From: Mesobacillus selenatarsenatis SF-1 | GTDB lineage: Bacteria > Bacillota > Bacilli > Bacillales > Cytobacillaceae | Direction of reading: 5' to 3' | NCBI RefSeq assembly: GCF_000813125.1 | Contig: NZ_BASE01000091.1 | Location: 1 to 54,894 of the forward strand | Length of the DNA stretch: 54,894 nucleotides | Shown: positions 17,521-28,682 of the stretch, piece after piece | Layout: the number at the start of each line of letters is the position of its first letter | How positions within the stretch are numbered: position 1 is the stretch's first letter | Notes under the pieces: model-generated | The model's input: only the letters and a program-made list of their open reading frames with translations | The model's database searches: none | What the model was told of the DNA's origin: nothing | Program-made: the position numbers and the translations under genes

Positions 17521-20500
17521 ATGAATAATACTCAAAGTAAGGCATATCGTTGTCCGATCGCTTTGACCAATAAGGCAAAGAGTAAAATGCGAGAAGCTGG
17601 GTTGGATGAGCGATCGTTTTTTTTATTGGAGAAATCGTTTCATGTTTATATAGAAAAGTATCCGCAATCGGCCGATGGTCTTGTTTCGGCTGCCTTATTT
17701 TTTGACATTGAAAGAAACGAAAGACTGGCAGGGAAATATGGTAGGTTTGTTGTTGTATTCCATTGTTTAGTAAAAGAAGATGGGTTTGTTGCAACGAATG
17801 TAACGACGAGACCGACACATATCCCATTGCCGTCTAATTGGCGCATTTCGGCAGATCTTACTTTTGACTTAAATGTTCAAGGCAGCGGGCAGTTACCGAT
17901 TGGATTACTGAACTTAATTCACAACATGCCGGTTGCCCAGGAAAGTTCGATGTATGTGAAAAAGCGTATTGCGAGTTGGGAAGGCTATCTGAAAATTCAG
18001 GAGCAGTCCGCAGATATTCCTGATATAACCTCCCGCTATTCTACGCTTTTGTTCAATGATGATTTCAGTATGGTAAAAATAACAGGCTGTGAGCTGAATG
18101 AAAAGGAATGGAAGTCGCTCAAGGATATGAGCGTCAAGCTAAAGGGAAACGATCAGGAGATAGGCAAAGTCCTGAAAGCGAATCGTGCGGCTTCTACGGT
18201 TGAGGTGGAAATACACAGTTATATGGAAGCTCAGGCCCGCAGACAGCGGCTTGATTTACCTCCTAAGGAAGTTATCTTTAGCAATTTTGCAACCTTAAGC
18301 CAGCTGAAAAGACTAAGGCAAGGGTTTAAGCAATTGGAAAACGGTTTGGCTGCGAATCCTGAACTGGAACGCCTTTTATTTGAAAATAAGCCGCCGGTCA
18401 AAGAGGTCAAAGCTCAGGCAAAGCTACAGTTTCATAATCGATTGAACGAGTTCCAGCAGGCGGCTGTCACAGGCGCTATGTCTGCTGAAGATTTATACGT
18501 CATCCAAGGGCCGCCTGGAACAGGAAAAACAACCGTTATTTCTGAAATCTGTCTGCAAAATGCGAAGGCGGGGCTGCGCACTCTAGTTGCTTCTCAGTCG
18601 AATTTAGCGGTCGACAATGCTCTCGGCCGTTTGCTGGCAACTAAGGATATTCGAATCCTCAGAGTGGGGCGCACGGAAAGCATAGAAGAAGAGGGTAAAA
18701 AGTTCATCGAGGAGAATGTCGGACAGTATTGGAAAGATCATACGCTGCAGGAAGTTTCCAGCAAATTATCAGCTCGAAGCCAACGGGAAACCGAAATAGA
18801 AATAGAATGGGCCGCGAATGAAGAGGAACAAGAGAGGTTCCAGCAACAGCTTGCACGAATAGAAGGGGAGCTTGAAGCAAAGAAGAAAGCACAGGAGCAG
18901 TATAATGAAGTTCAGTCCATTATTGAAGAGCATAACAAGAACATTCATGGAGTTGAACAGGGGGGACAAGTAGTTCAGCAGCTTATACAGAAAACGGAAC
19001 AGTCCCTGCGTTTGTTAAATGACACCATTAATAAAGACGAAACTTTTCTGGTCGAAGAGCCAGATCATGACTTGATCCAAAAAGAGTTGGAAGATAACCA
19101 GCAAGAGATTGTAAGGCTGCAAGACAGTGTGGCCCTTCAGGTGCTCCAAGACGAAATGAATGAACTGACACAAACGATAGACAAGGTTTCTGCTGAACGT
19201 GAGACATGGAAAGAGGAAAAGAAACAGAAGGAGGCTATAACAGATAGAATAACTGCGGCCAAAAAATTCGACAGTTTAAAGTGGATCATTCTGGAACAAA
19301 ATCTGACCCGCTCTCTACAAGTGCAGTCAATAATCACAAAGCTCGATCAGCTTCGCGAAAGAATCAACCAGTTGGATAAGTTAAAGGAATATAATGAGAA
19401 AATCAATCCAGCGATTTCCTATCTTGAGCAGCTTTTGGGGGAGAAGGAGAAGTACTCCAATCTTCAGATGCAATTGAAGAACATTTCTCCTGTTACTACG
19501 ACAGCGATCGAAATTGACCAATTTTTAGAGAAATTGAGAAGTGAGTTAAAAGGAAAATCAACCATTCATCATGACAGACTTGAAATCTTTCTTAAGGGGC
19601 TATATGGCCGGAGACATTTCATCTGGCAAAAAGCGGACGTGCTAAAACTGAATGATTCAGATAAAAAAATGGCACAAGAAGCACTTCAGCATTTGAAACA
19701 GGAACTGATCGGACAGCTTCAGCCTAGTCTCGATGAAAACAAGATGATGCAACAAAAGTATCAGAGAGAGATGGCCGAACAGACTGCCAAGCTTACTTTC
19801 GTGCAAAACAAGCACGCGCAAAAGATGGTCTCAGCCGTCATTATTCCCAATGCGAAGGAATTGCTTCATGAAAAAGAAGCCAAAGCCTTTGAACTGAAAG
19901 CCAAGCAAGAACAATATGGACAAGCCAAGCTACGGGTTGAAATGAATCAGCTAAAACGGGAACAAGAATCTCTTCAACTGCAGCAAGCAAAGCAGAAACA
20001 AACCGAAATTGGAGTCAGTCTTGCAAATCTTGCCTCCATAATTAAGGAAAAAGAAGCTGAACAAGCGCCACTACATGATATCCTTTCTTTAGAACCCGAA
20101 AAGGAGCACGAAGAGGTATTAAAGAAGCTGGCGAGCGTTTCTTTTACCCGGGAGTCGTTGAAACAGGAAAAGCAGAGACTACCGCTGTTCCAGGAAGTCC
20201 AGGGAATGTGGCAGTCCTTGCTGAAAGAAGCAAATGACCATGACCTGAATGAAATCCGAAAGCTTTATGTTAAGCATGCAAATGTAATTGGAACAACATG
20301 TGTGGCTTCCGCCCGCAAAGATTTCATTGAAAACTACCCAATTTTTGATGTTGTCATTATTGATGAAGTATCAAAAGCAACCCCGCCGGAGCTCCTTTTG
20401 CCGATGCTGAAAGGGAAAAAAATCATTCTGGTCGGCGATCATCATCAGCTGCCGCCTCTACTGGGGAACGATACGCTGGAAGAAACGCTGCAGGAAATGG

Positions 20501-21315
20501 CGGAAGAAAGTGAAGACTTTGAAGGAAAAGCGGAACTTAAAAAGTTATTAAATGAGTCGTTGTTCGAGCGATTGTTTAAAAACTTGCCGAAACACAATAA
20601 AACGATGCTTGCGATTCAATATCGGATGCACAAAAACATTATGGAAACGATAACGCCATTTTATATGCAAGAAAACGAACAGCTCCAATGTGGCTTAATC
20701 GATTCCGATCTGGATCGGGACCACAAGCTTGCATCACTGCACATCCAGCGGAACAATCATCTCCTTTGGCTTGATATGCCGAACGAGCCTTTATTTTTCG
20801 AGGAAAGAATGAAAGGCGGAAAGAGCCTTTACAATCCAGCTGAATTGAAAAGGATTGGCGAATTGCTGAAGGAATTGAATGAAGCAAGTGCTGAGGCAAA
20901 GCAAGCTGGAAGAATGGAAATCAATGAGAAAAAGAGCATCGGAGTCATTAGTTTTTACGGAGAACAAGTGAAAAGGATCGACCGCATGCTTCAACAGGAG
21001 TTGCATTTGCCTCACTTAACGATCCGCACCGGGACAGTGGACAGATTCCAGGGCATGGAGATGGATGTGATTCTGTTAAGTATGGTGCGTAATCACGATA
21101 ATAATCAGGATGATATCGGTTTTGCCAAAGATTATCGCAGGCTGAATGTGGCTTTGTCGAGAGCAAGAGAGCTGCTTGTGATGGTCGGCAGCACGAAGAT
21201 GTTCACACAGCGGACGAAAAATAGGGATGCAAGAAAAATGTATACTCACGTTTTTGAAACGGCCAAAAAGCAAGATGGACTGCGAACCCTTGAAGAGGTG
21301 GGTATGAATGGATAA
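17521..21315 (+). CDS. SF1 (Upf1/Dna2-like) helicase with long coiled-coil insertion
   Basis: This 1264-residue protein has all motifs of a superfamily 1 helicase of the Upf1/Dna2 type: Walker A GPPGTGKT (about residue 330), Walker B VVIIDE (944), GDHHQLPP (972), QYRMH, VDRFQGMEMD (about 1173) and NVALSRARE (about 1211). Between motifs Ia and II lies an insertion of about 500 residues, largely charged coiled coil. The first 300 residues are an unassigned domain beginning RCPIALTNKAK. It should unwind or translocate on nucleic acid using ATP. GCAGGTGGA precedes ATG 17521. The stop overlaps the next gene by eight bases, implying a two-protein unit. A repair or defence role is possible but unproven. 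Confidence 0.8.
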   Translation: MNNTQSKAYRCPIALTNKAKSKMREAGLDERSFFLLEKSFHVYIEKYPQSADGLVSAALFFDIERNERLAGKYGRFVVVFHCLVKEDGFVATNVTTRPTHIPLPSNWRISADLTFDLNVQGSGQLPIGLLNLIHNMPVAQESSMYVKKRIASWEGYLKIQEQSADIPDITSRYSTLLFNDDFSMVKITGCELNEKEWKSLKDMSVKLKGNDQEIGKVLKANRAASTVEVEIHSYMEAQARRQRLDLPPKEVIFSNFATLSQLKRLRQGFKQLENGLAANPELERLLFENKPPVKEVKAQAKLQFHNRLNEFQQAAVTGAMSAEDLYVIQGPPGTGKTTVISEICLQNAKAGLRTLVASQSNLAVDNALGRLLATKDIRILRVGRTESIEEEGKKFIEENVGQYWKDHTLQEVSSKLSARSQRETEIEIEWAANEEEQERFQQQLARIEGELEAKKKAQEQYNEVQSIIEEHNKNIHGVEQGGQVVQQLIQKTEQSLRLLNDTINKDETFLVEEPDHDLIQKELEDNQQEIVRLQDSVALQVLQDEMNELTQTIDKVSAERETWKEEKKQKEAITDRITAAKKFDSLKWIILEQNLTRSLQVQSIITKLDQLRERINQLDKLKEYNEKINPAISYLEQLLGEKEKYSNLQMQLKNISPVTTTAIEIDQFLEKLRSELKGKSTIHHDRLEIFLKGLYGRRHFIWQKADVLKLNDSDKKMAQEALQHLKQELIGQLQPSLDENKMMQQKYQREMAEQTAKLTFVQNKHAQKMVSAVIIPNAKELLHEKEAKAFELKAKQEQYGQAKLRVEMNQLKREQESLQLQQAKQKQTEIGVSLANLASIIKEKEAEQAPLHDILSLEPEKEHEEVLKKLASVSFTRESLKQEKQRLPLFQEVQGMWQSLLKEANDHDLNEIRKLYVKHANVIGTTCVASARKDFIENYPIFDVVIIDEVSKATPPELLLPMLKGKKIILVGDHHQLPPLLGNDTLEETLQEMAEESEDFEGKAELKKLLNESLFERLFKNLPKHNKTMLAIQYRMHKNIMETITPFYMQENEQLQCGLIDSDLDRDHKLASLHIQRNNHLLWLDMPNEPLFFEERMKGGKSLYNPAELKRIGELLKELNEASAEAKQAGRMEINEKKSIGVISFYGEQVKRIDRMLQQELHLPHLTIRTGTVDRFQGMEMDVILLSMVRNHDNNQDDIGFAKDYRRLNVALSRARELLVMVGSTKMFTQRTKNRDARKMYTHVFETAKKQDGLRTLEEVGMNG

Positions 21316-22042
21316 ATTAAAAAAGCAGCTACATGCGAATTTGCTTAAAAATCCAGCTGTCCAAATCAAGAAATCGGTGATCTGGCAATTCCCGGTGACC
21401 ATTTATACTGTGGCGTTTTATCGCGTAAAACGCTCTAAAATGGACATTCTCATGAAAATGATGCTGCTCACTTTTGAAAAGACCCAAATCCGGCGCGCAG
21501 CCAATTTATCTCAATTGCTGCTGGTCGAGGAGCTGTTCATTGAAGATTTACTGAAGAAAATGCAGCGCACGGGTTTGATCACACTGGAAAAAGGAAGCTA
21601 CAAGCTGACATCGAGAGGGCACGAGCAGCTAAAGACTGGGATTATGGAAGAAGAATTTGCAGAAGAGTCGACAGTGCTTTCCTACAGCATGATTCACGAT
21701 GAGTTTTGGCCAGAGATGACCGAGCCATTGCCTGAAACTGACGGAGGACTGCCGCTTTATCGGTATGGAAATCATCAGAATATCTTAAAGAAGGACCGTA
21801 TTCTGCAAGTTCTCGCAGAGAGAGGCAATGGCGAGGAGGAAGACGGCTTCCAAACAGTAGTGGCTGCTGTAAATAGCTATGACCAGCAGAATGTTGAACA
21901 CATCCCATGCCTCGAATTTCAACTCTACAATAAAGAGCAGGATAAATTCTATGCACGTGTCTGGAATACCCTGCTCCAACGCTGGGATGAAACGTTCGAA
22001 AAGCAGATAGAAGAGAAAGAACGTTTGGGGTGGCGGGAATAA
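21308..22042 (+). CDS. Winged-helix-like partner protein of the SF1 helicase
   Basis: This 244-residue protein is translationally coupled to the helicase gene (eight-base overlap). Residues of about 45-105 read like a winged-helix domain: a helical pair MDILMKMMLLTFEKTQIRRAANLS, then LLLVEELFIEDLLKKMQRTGLITLEKGSYKLTSRG, with a recognition helix and a beta wing. The C-terminal half is unassigned, with acidic stretches and aromatic motifs (CLEFQLYNKEQDKFYARVW). It probably binds the helicase, nucleic acid or both. I know no named family for it. It is followed by a strong terminator, so the operon is just these two genes. Confidence 0.65.
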   Translation: MDKLKKQLHANLLKNPAVQIKKSVIWQFPVTIYTVAFYRVKRSKMDILMKMMLLTFEKTQIRRAANLSQLLLVEELFIEDLLKKMQRTGLITLEKGSYKLTSRGHEQLKTGIMEEEFAEESTVLSYSMIHDEFWPEMTEPLPETDGGLPLYRYGNHQNILKKDRILQVLAERGNGEEEDGFQTVVAAVNSYDQQNVEHIPCLEFQLYNKEQDKFYARVWNTLLQRWDETFEKQIEEKERLGWRE

Positions 22043-22049
22043 GATGCAG

Positions 22050-22094
22050 AAACAAAGGGACGTACCTGGGGTATGTCCCTTTGTTTTAGTTTCT
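22050..22094 (+). terminator. Terminator of the helicase operon
   Basis: AAACAAAGGGAC pairs perfectly with GTCCCTTTGTTT (12 bp), followed by a T-rich stretch. Confidence 0.85.
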
Positions 22095-22157
22095 CTTTTT
22101 CGTTAAATATAATTAGTTCTGTTTCTGAAAAGATCATTTTTTTATATGAATAAAAGT

Positions 22158-22171
22158 AGAACACTTGTTCT
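22158..22171. promoter_or_regulatory. LexA (SOS) box candidate
   Basis: AGAACACTTGTTCT contains the GAAC-N4-GTTC core of the Bacillus LexA box. It lies eight bases before a TATAAT (22180-22185) and 50 bases before the Rpn-like nuclease gene, a position suited to repression. Confidence 0.55.
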
Positions 22172-22220
22172 AAAAGCGTTATAATGAAGGTATAAAAACT
22201 AGACAGGATGTGATAAAATA

Positions 22221-23243
22221 ATGGTAGTTAATTGGATATTGGAAAAGCCTCGGGATTATGTTGCAGTTGATTATGATGGCCTTTGGAAGAAGTTGATTTA
22301 CGAGCTGTTTGAAGAGTTTGTCCTGTATTTTTTGCCTGATTTGTTTGAGGACATTGATTTTACGAAGGAGCCTGAATTTCTGCAGCAGGAGCTTTTTAAG
22401 GAGATTATTGAAGAGAAGAAAGGGAAACGAATTGCGGACCAAATTGTTAAGGTGTATCTGAAAAATGGCAGTGAGCAATGGATCTTGATTCATATCGAAG
22501 TTCAAGGCGATACGAGCGATGATTTTTCAGAAAGAATGTTCCGCTATTATTATAAAATTTACGACAAGTACAATCGTGATGTTGTGGCGATTGCGCTGTT
22601 GACGGGTGCTTCCGACCGCCCATGGACCGGGAAGTACCAACGAGGAAACTTTGGGACAGAAGTGACTTATAAGTATAATTGGTATAAGTTTAACGATCAA
22701 AATGAGACTGAATTAGAAAATTCAAGCAACCCATTTGCGATTGCCGTATTGGCAGCGAAATATGCCAATGCTGCCAAAAATGATGACGAGAAACGCTATC
22801 GATTTAAATACAAGCTAATGAGATTAGTATTACAAAAAATGAATCAGCCTCTAGACGAAAGACGCATCTACCTCTCCGCGCTTACTTACTTCATTGATTA
22901 TTTACTCCAACTACCGATAGAATTAACAGAAAAACTAAGAAATGAAATCATGATCTCGAAGGAGGCAATTGACTTGATGTACTTAGACCGTAAGAACCTA
23001 CCCCCAACATTTGGAGAATTGAGGAAAATGGAAAGGGAAGAAGGTAAAATAGAGGGTAAGATTGAAGGGAAAATAGAAGGAAAAATAGAAGGAAAGAAAG
23101 AAGGGAAACTTGAAGGATTGTTGATCGAACGAAAAAGAATTGTCTCTAAGTTAACCCGCGAAAATTTTACAGTTGAACAAATAGCTGATTTAACAGAATT
23201 ATCTATTGAAGAGGTAAAGAAGTTACAAGAGCAGCTAAGCTAA
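22221..23243 (+). CDS. Rpn-family recombination-promoting nuclease-like protein
   Basis: This 340-residue protein resembles the Rpn/YhgA group, PD-(D/E)XK nucleases that are often annotated as putative transposases. The likely active-site core is in WILIHIEVQGD (about residues 91-101) with the E-x-Q pair, after an acidic helix region DYDGLWKKLIYELFEEFV. A long helical middle follows. A hydrophilic repeat (GKIEG units, about 275-299) joins to a C-terminal helix-turn-helix-like segment (FTVEQIADLTELSIEEVKKL), as in many family members. A weak AGGA precedes ATG 22221. A LexA-type box overlaps the promoter region. It is a single gene; DNA cleavage is expected from the family, not shown here. Confidence 0.8.
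   Translation: MVVNWILEKPRDYVAVDYDGLWKKLIYELFEEFVLYFLPDLFEDIDFTKEPEFLQQELFKEIIEEKKGKRIADQIVKVYLKNGSEQWILIHIEVQGDTSDDFSERMFRYYYKIYDKYNRDVVAIALLTGASDRPWTGKYQRGNFGTEVTYKYNWYKFNDQNETELENSSNPFAIAVLAAKYANAAKNDDEKRYRFKYKLMRLVLQKMNQPLDERRIYLSALTYFIDYLLQLPIELTEKLRNEIMISKEAIDLMYLDRKNLPPTFGELRKMEREEGKIEGKIEGKIEGKIEGKKEGKLEGLLIERKRIVSKLTRENFTVEQIADLTELSIEEVKKLQEQLS
23043..23117 (+). repeat. 12-bp in-frame tandem repeat encoding GKIE units
   Basis: Four near-identical 12-base units encode GKIE, followed by GKKE and GKLE. Such runs are common near the C-terminus of this nuclease family and may vary in number. Confidence 0.7.
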
Positions 23244-23404
23244 AAAGTATTGAGGTTTGTCCAAGGGGCACGCCTCTTTTCTCTGATGCTCTCCGCGCTT
23301 ACTGTGAAGCAATGTATTAAGATTTATAGGAGTAATTGTAAGAAGTACAAGATACTTTTACGGAATCACGCAATACTGGTTCCGTTAGTTTTTTTGTAAA
23401 ATCA

Positions 23405-23476
23405 CCAACGCCATTGTGTTCTCAATTACAGCCCACATCTGTCGAGTGTGTGGTACGACTCGATTTAAATGTGTAA
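23405..23476 (+). repeat. TrmA-3'-end-like repeat, copy H
   Basis: One frame reads SVECVVRLDLNV then TAA. GTCGAGTGTGTGG is shared with copy G. A terminator follows within 30 bases. Confidence 0.55.
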
Positions 23477-23503
23477 CACAAAAAATTAAACTTTTGCTAG
23501 TCC

Positions 23504-23532
23504 GACCCCGAATTTTTCTTCGGGGTCTTTTT
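23504..23532 (+). terminator. Orphan terminator after repeat copy H
   Basis: GACCCCGAA pairs perfectly with TTCGGGGTC around TTTTTC, then T5. Confidence 0.8.
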
Positions 23533-23667
23533 GTGAAAAAATCAATGTAATTCAGCGTTCTTCCATTTTACTTTTTATAATTTTTTGCAAAATATTTTTT
23601 TAACTCAGCCAGTGGATTGCTATTTGATATAAAGTGATTGGAATTTAAAATTACCATTTTCATTAGT

Positions 23668-23697
23668 TTGATAAAAAGTGCTTAAACATGGTATAAG
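23668..23697 (+). promoter_or_regulatory. Candidate sigma-A promoter for dus
   Basis: TTGATA, 18-base spacer, TATAAG; about 75 bases before the gene. Confidence 0.5.
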
Positions 23698-23773
23698 TGT
23701 AAATGGAGCAGCGATATTCTGCTTTTTAATTTTGGGAATCAGGGGTTGGCCTGGTGTCCCATGATGAGAGGAT

Positions 23774-24769
23774 TTGAATCAAGGTATGAAAGAGAATTTC
23801 TGGCGTGATTTACCACGACCATTTTTTATATTGGCACCAATGGAAGAAGTGACGGATGTTGTTTTTCGCCATGTGGTGAGTGAAGCAGCGAGACCGGATG
23901 TGTTTTTTACAGAGTTTACGAACTCGGAGAGCTATTGTCACCCGGATGGGATTAAGAGTGTGCGCGGGCGTTTAACTTTTACAGAGGATGAACAGCCAAT
24001 TGTCGCCCATATATGGGGAGACAAGCCTGAAAACTTTAGGCAAATGAGTATTGGTATGGCAGAAATGGGTTTTAAAGGTCTGGATATCAATATGGGCTGT
24101 CCGGTGCCCAATGTGGTGCAGAACGGGAAGGGAAGCGGACTGATCCGTCGTCCGGATGTGGCAGCTGAATTAATCCAAGCAGCAAAAGCGGGAGGATTGC
24201 CCGTTAGTGTTAAGACAAGGATTGGTTTCTCAGAAGTAGACGAATGGAAGAGGTGGCTGAAACACATTCTGGAACAAGACGTTGCGAATCTTTCCATTCA
24301 CCTGCGTACAAGAGACGAAATGAGCAAAGTGCCTGCACATTGGGAGCTGATACCGGAGATTAAGAAACTTCGTGACGAGGTGGCACCGGATACCCTTTTG
24401 ACGATCAATGGTGATATCCCTGACCGTCAGACTGGCTTGAAGCTCGTGGATCAATATGGTGTTGATGGGGTTATGATTGGGCGCGGCATATTCCATAATC
24501 CATTTGCCTTTGAAAAGGAGCGCAAAGAACATAGCAGTGATGAATTGCTCGATCTCTTAAGCTTGCATATGGATCTCCATGATAAATATTCACATTTAGA
24601 GCTGCGGCCGTTCACGGCTCTTCATCGCTTTTTCAAAATCTATGTCAAAGGATTCCCCGGGGCGAGTGGATTACGAAATCAATTAATGAACACGAAGTCA
24701 ACAGACGAAGTGCGTGAATTGCTTGAGCAATTTGCGTCAAAGAATCCTGATGAAGAACAATTAATTTAG
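23774..24769 (+). CDS. tRNA-dihydrouridine synthase family protein
   Basis: This 331-residue flavoenzyme of the Dus family reduces uridine to dihydrouridine in tRNA using FMN and NADPH. The TIM-barrel landmarks are all present: [12 protein letters not shown] near the N-terminus, [16 protein letters not shown], the catalytic cysteine in [16 protein letters not shown] and a phosphate-binding [13 protein letters not shown]. The C-terminal helical domain begins near residue 255. It is of the DusB/C-like divergent kind; position specificity cannot be read. TTG 23774 gives MNQGMKEN; ATG 23786 is an alternative, and neither has ideal spacing to GAGAGGA. It is monocistronic with a terminator. Confidence 0.88.
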   Translation: MNQGMKENFWRDLPRPFFILAPMEEVTDVVFRHVVSEAARPDVFFTEFTNSESYCHPDGIKSVRGRLTFTEDEQPIVAHIWGDKPENFRQMSIGMAEMGFKGLDINMGCPVPNVVQNGKGSGLIRRPDVAAELIQAAKAGGLPVSVKTRIGFSEVDEWKRWLKHILEQDVANLSIHLRTRDEMSKVPAHWELIPEIKKLRDEVAPDTLLTINGDIPDRQTGLKLVDQYGVDGVMIGRGIFHNPFAFEKERKEHSSDELLDLLSLHMDLHDKYSHLELRPFTALHRFFKIYVKGFPGASGLRNQLMNTKSTDEVRELLEQFASKNPDEEQLI

Positions 24770-24816
24770 GTAAAAGCGAAGTAGGCGTTAAACAGAATTT
24801 AAACAAAATAGTTATT

Positions 24817-24867
24817 TGGCTGGTGTGAAGGCGGTTTTAGAACCGTACTCATTCCAGCCATTTTATT
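24817..24867 (+). terminator. Terminator after dus
   Basis: Outer stem TGGCTGG/CCAGCCA and inner stem CGGTT/AACCG, followed by TTTTATTT. Confidence 0.75.
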
Positions 24868-25114
24868 TGAGAAGGAAGCGTTCACATAATTGTTAATAAA
24901 TATTAAATAACCTTTAATTAAACTGATACGGATTATGGTATTATTTTTGCAATAAGTGAATTATCCTTCTAGAACTTTCTCGGAAATGTTTCCTCTCCTG
25001 TATCGTAAAACCCTTCATAAATGATGCATCTTTTCTGATTGAATCCGTGATCCTTCTCGTAATCATCTTATACTCTCTCGATTTGTCTATAATAAATCCT
25101 TGAATACAAACGTG

Positions 25115-25136
25115 AAAGGAGTGGTAAGCCATGTAA
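25115..25136 (+). other. Start-stop element (AUG-UAA) with good ribosome binding site
   Basis: AAAGGAG lies nine bases before ATG at 25131, which is followed at once by TAA. It precedes the small protein gene by 56 bases. It may be a relic or a minimal regulatory ORF. The rest of the 24870-25191 region shows nothing clear. Confidence 0.35.
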
Positions 25137-25191
25137 ACTACTTATCAGCTTTTCTAATATTTCTTATTTATATTTGAAGGAGGAACATTAA

Positions 25192-25521
25192 ATGGGTCAT
25201 GATATTTATGGATTGAATAAAGCAAGGGAAGAAATTGCTTATGCGCGCTTTAGCATGGGGAATCATAATGCCCTCCTGCTGTACCGTTTACTTGACGCCT
25301 ATCAGTTCTATGCTGGAGTCAGCGGAACAGGTAAAAGCTCGATCTTTTCGTTACAACAAGTTGAAAAGGCAATGCGTGGCTATATAAAATTTTTCAAAAC
25401 TGGTGATTCACCTTCGGAAAGTGATTGTACATCATGGGATCAAAAACAGATCTTCAATTTTATCCAAAGTTGTTTGGCAACAGCATACAAGGAAAAAAGT
25501 GTAGAAGTGTATTTTGGCTAG
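25192..25521 (+). CDS. Small conserved-type protein of unknown function
   Basis: This 109-residue soluble protein begins MGHDIYGLNKAREEIAYARFSMGN. I recall this pattern (DIYG, then EIAYAR and NA-LLY-LLDA) from small uncharacterised bacterial and phage proteins, but I cannot attach a function. It is mostly helical, with aromatic residues clustered in YQFYAGVSG. GGAGGAACATTAA precedes the ATG. A GVSGTGKS stretch looks like a P-loop but the protein is too small and lacks other NTPase motifs. It stands alone upstream of katG with no terminator visible after it, so read-through into katG is possible. Confidence 0.7.
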   Translation: MGHDIYGLNKAREEIAYARFSMGNHNALLLYRLLDAYQFYAGVSGTGKSSIFSLQQVEKAMRGYIKFFKTGDSPSESDCTSWDQKQIFNFIQSCLATAYKEKSVEVYFG

Positions 25522-25609
25522 TTTTTTGAACCGATTGAATCCTGTCTTTCACCTAAACCTAATCTGCTCTTAATTCCTCAAATTCATCCTCAGCTGCTTC
25601 TACTCATAA

Positions 25610-27919
<2,310 letters not shown>

Positions 27920-27944
27920 AAAAATTAGATAAATAGTTTATGAG

Positions 27945-27981
27945 ATAGCAGACCGAGAGAAATTGGTCTGCTATTTTTTTC
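27945..27981 (+). terminator. Terminator after katG
   Basis: ATAGCAGACC pairs perfectly with GGTCTGCTAT around a ten-base loop, then T7. Confidence 0.9.
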
Positions 27982-28019
27982 TGGCCCGGGATTTTTTGAA
28001 TAGAATAGCCCATTCCCTT

Positions 28020-28362
28020 CATTTGGGTAAAAGGAGAGCCCCTGCATTGCCCGAAAGTTAGTAAAATTCTTCATTTGGGTAAGAGGAAAGCCCCTGCATT
28101 GCCCGAAAAAGCGCCAACTCCATCATTTGGGTAAGAGGAAAGCCCCTGCATTGCCCGAAAAAGCGCCAACTCCATCATTTGGGTAAGAGGAAAGCCCCTG
28201 CATTGCCCGAAAAAGCGCCAACTCCATCATTTGGGTAAGAGGAAAGCCCCTGCATTGCCCGAAAACACGTCAACTCCATCATTTGGGTAAGAGGAGAGCC
28301 TTTGCATTGCCCGAAAGTGCGTCAAATTTTTCATTTGGGTAAAAGGAGAGCCCCTGCATTGT
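28020..28362. repeat. Array of seven 52-bp tandem repeats
   Basis: Units start at 28020, 28072, 28124, 28176, 28228, 28280 and 28332, always exactly 52 bases apart; the last is partial. Each has a conserved block of about 37 bases beginning CATTTGGGTAA and ending TTGCCCGAAA. A 15-base part follows that is identical in units 2-4 and differs in the others. TTTGGG can pair with CCCGAA inside each unit. It is not a CRISPR array: the variable part is too short and recurs. The rest of the katG-sstT gap holds the sstT promoter only. Confidence 0.9.
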
Positions 28363-28543
28363 TCATTCGGTACAAAGGTGCGGCATTGATAGGATTAGTC
28401 TCTACCTCAATAGATTAAATCTATTCTTTTTAAAAAGGGACCTATTCTTGGGAAGAATTATCTATTAACAATTGGAGTCAATTCAGGTTATGATGATTGA
28501 GTATTTAGAAAGTTGAAATTTTATGTGAGTTCAATTCTTTATA

Positions 28544-28572
28544 TTGTAATATAATATTTCAGCCTCTATAAT
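28544..28572 (+). promoter_or_regulatory. Candidate sigma-A promoter for sstT
   Basis: TTGTAA, 17-base spacer, TATAAT; gives a leader of about 100 bases before the gene. Confidence 0.6.
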
Positions 28573-28682
28573 ACATAGTACGCGTACAGTTGTATTTTTA
28601 ACGAGGACATTGATAGACTTTGTTGACCTCCTGAAAAAAACAACGCTAAATTCAAGAGAACTTACATTTGGGGGAGATGACG

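Larger units (their letters stand above)
23244..23773. other. Long intergenic region between nuclease and dus genes
   Basis: This 530-base gap contains repeat copy H, an orphan terminator and the dus promoter. I see no further gene. Confidence 0.5.

Noticed and set aside
22871..23303. Shared CTCTCCGCGCTTACT within and after the nuclease gene
   Set aside because: A 15-base match with no extension on either side is too little to call a repeat.
25315..25338. P-loop (GVSGTGKS) in the 109-aa protein
   Set aside because: The protein is too small for an NTPase fold and has no Walker B or other motif; the match is probably chance.
28020..28362. CRISPR array
   Set aside because: The variable part is only 15 bases, identical in three units, and no cas genes are near.
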